This document shows, in pieces, positions 63,081-64,000 of a stretch of 64,000 bases of DNA. The number at the start of each line of letters is the position of its first letter. Position 1 is the first letter of the stretch. The position numbers and the translations under genes are program-made. Source of the DNA: Sphingomonas rhizophila (GTDB lineage: Bacteria; Pseudomonadota; Alphaproteobacteria; Sphingomonadales; Sphingomonadaceae); the NCBI RefSeq assembly GCF_014396585.1, contig NZ_CP060717.1, positions 744,001 to 808,000 of the forward strand, in the 5' to 3' direction. The notes below the pieces were generated by a model, which saw only the letters and a list, made by a program, of their open reading frames with translations, ran no database searches and was not told the DNA's origin.

Positions 63081-64000
63081 TCAGTCGGCTCCCCGCCACC
63101 GTTCCGGACCTACGACCTGTTCGTAGCTGCCCTGGTCGGCGATGCGCCCATCAACCAGCCGGTAAATGCGGTCGCAATTGGCGACGGTCGAAAGGCGATG
63201 CGCAATAAGGATGATCGTCAGGTCACTCGACAGGCCCGCGACCGCGTCCATCACTGCCGCCTCGGTCTCGTCATCAAGGGCGCTGGTTGCCTCGTCGAGC
63301 ACCAGCAGGCTGGCGCGCTTGTAAAGCGCGCGGGCGATGCCGATGCGTTGCCGCTGTCCGCCGGAAAGGCGAATGCCCCGCTCCCCACAAGCGTTTCCAG
63401 TCCGTCGGGAAGTGTGTTCACGAAATCGCCTAGTCCAGCCTTCCGGGCCGCATCCCGGACGCGATCTTGATCGACGTCCTCGTCCGCAAGTCCGAATGCG
63501 ATGTTCGACGCAATGCTGTTGTCGGTGAGGAATATCGCCTGTGGAACATGGGCGATCTGAGCCTGCCAGCGGGCGAGGTTTTCCCAGCCGATCGTCTCAC
63601 CGTCGATCGCCAATCGACCGCGTTCGGGCTGAAGCAGGCCCATGATGAGGTCGACTGTCGTGCTCTTGCCGCTGCCCGTCTTGCCGATCAGTCCGATCCG
63701 CTCGCCCTTGCGGATGACGAGGTCGATGTCGCTCAGGGCGTTCTGCCCGCGGCCATATCCGAACGTCACGCCTTCCAGCGCAATCGACCGTTCGAAAGGC
63801 TCGACAACCGCTCCGGGTTGCAGCCGGACGGTCGGATCGATCGGCGTGTCGAGCAGGCTGACGACCCGGTGCAGGCTTTCGTTGTGAAGCGACGTGCCGG
63901 ACCACCCCTGGTACACCGCCTGGATCATCGGCAGCAATCGCTGCGCGCCCAGCGCCAGCGCACCGAGAACGGGAATGGCGGCGATCACTCCGCCCTCCCG
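63081..64000 (-). CDS. ABC exporter (fused membrane and ATPase domains), cut by the window end and frame interrupted
   Basis: The gene enters from beyond 64000. The visible part has the last membrane stretch ([25 protein letters not shown]), then Walker [18 protein letters not shown]-loop [12 protein letters not shown], signature [16 protein letters not shown], Walker [17 protein letters not shown] and H-loop IAHRLSTV. One base is missing in the four-C run (minus-strand G) at 63383-63386, between LETLVG and ERGIRLSGG. It belongs to the MsbA/McjD-like exporter group, so it could flip a lipid-linked oligosaccharide or export the nearby RiPP. Position after asparagine synthetase slightly favours the polysaccharide role. 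Confidence 0.88.

Overview
The window is high-GC chromosomal DNA from an alphaproteobacterium, most likely a member of the Sphingomonadales. This rests on a CcrM-type GANTC methylase beside a GANTC-rich promoter, a 49-residue aa3-oxidase subunit IV next to a three-subunit (PntAA/AB/B) transhydrogenase, a DUF6356-type membrane protein, TonB-dependent uptake genes, and a kinase-containing lasso-peptide-like cluster. No rRNA, CRISPR array or insertion sequence was seen. There is one tRNA (Gln, anticodon TTG).

Layout. 1-8 kb: a membrane GGDEF-EAL protein, tRNA-Gln, then a TonB-dependent receptor, a membrane winged-helix regulator and a SLAM-type outer-membrane protein. 8-20 kb: RNB ribonuclease, acyl-CoA dehydrogenases, an aminotransferase plus antiquitin-type aldehyde dehydrogenase pair, a receiver/EAL pair, a double-PilZ protein, MsrA and a Sua5-type tRNA-modification enzyme. 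20-27 kb: a POT peptide transporter with two tandem amidohydrolases, NnrU and an acyltransferase. 27-36 kb: glmM, thiD (running into a VOC domain), rnhB, ccrM, folP, an atypical enhancer-binding regulator and pntAA. 36-45 kb: a 27-codon gene with its own promoter and terminator, a CHASE2-EAL protein, pntAB/pntB, a racemase-like gene, uvrC, recO and apaG. 45.7-47.5 kb: a lower-GC insert with a stand-alone RadC/JAB domain, a trypsin-like protease and a small secreted protein. 47.5-64 kb: an exopolysaccharide locus (glycosyltransferase, phosphatase, Wza-like, Wzc-like, TPR protein, two polymerase-like membrane proteins, asparagine synthetase, ABC transporter), with a RiPP cluster embedded in it.

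The most interesting region is 55.1-60.0 kb. It encodes a PqqD-like leader-binding protein (B1), a 35-residue precursor too short for routine gene callers, an asparagine-synthetase-like cyclase without the glutaminase cysteine (C), a transglutaminase-like leader peptidase (B2), an HPr-kinase-like tailoring kinase and an NTP_transf_5-type nucleotidyltransferase. The precursor carries a WxxP leader motif, a Gly-rich core with one Asp, and a C-terminal serine that would suit the kinase. The genes form two convergent, translationally coupled units whose stop codons overlap.

A caution applies to the whole window. At least fourteen otherwise normal genes, several of them housekeeping (uvrC, recO, apaG), are broken by apparent one-base deletions, most of them in short G or C runs. 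Every one I could resolve is a missing base, never an extra one. This looks like systematic under-calling during sequencing rather than gene decay, so I annotate these as single genes spanning the shift. Any unusual start, stop or core sequence here should be read with that in mind.
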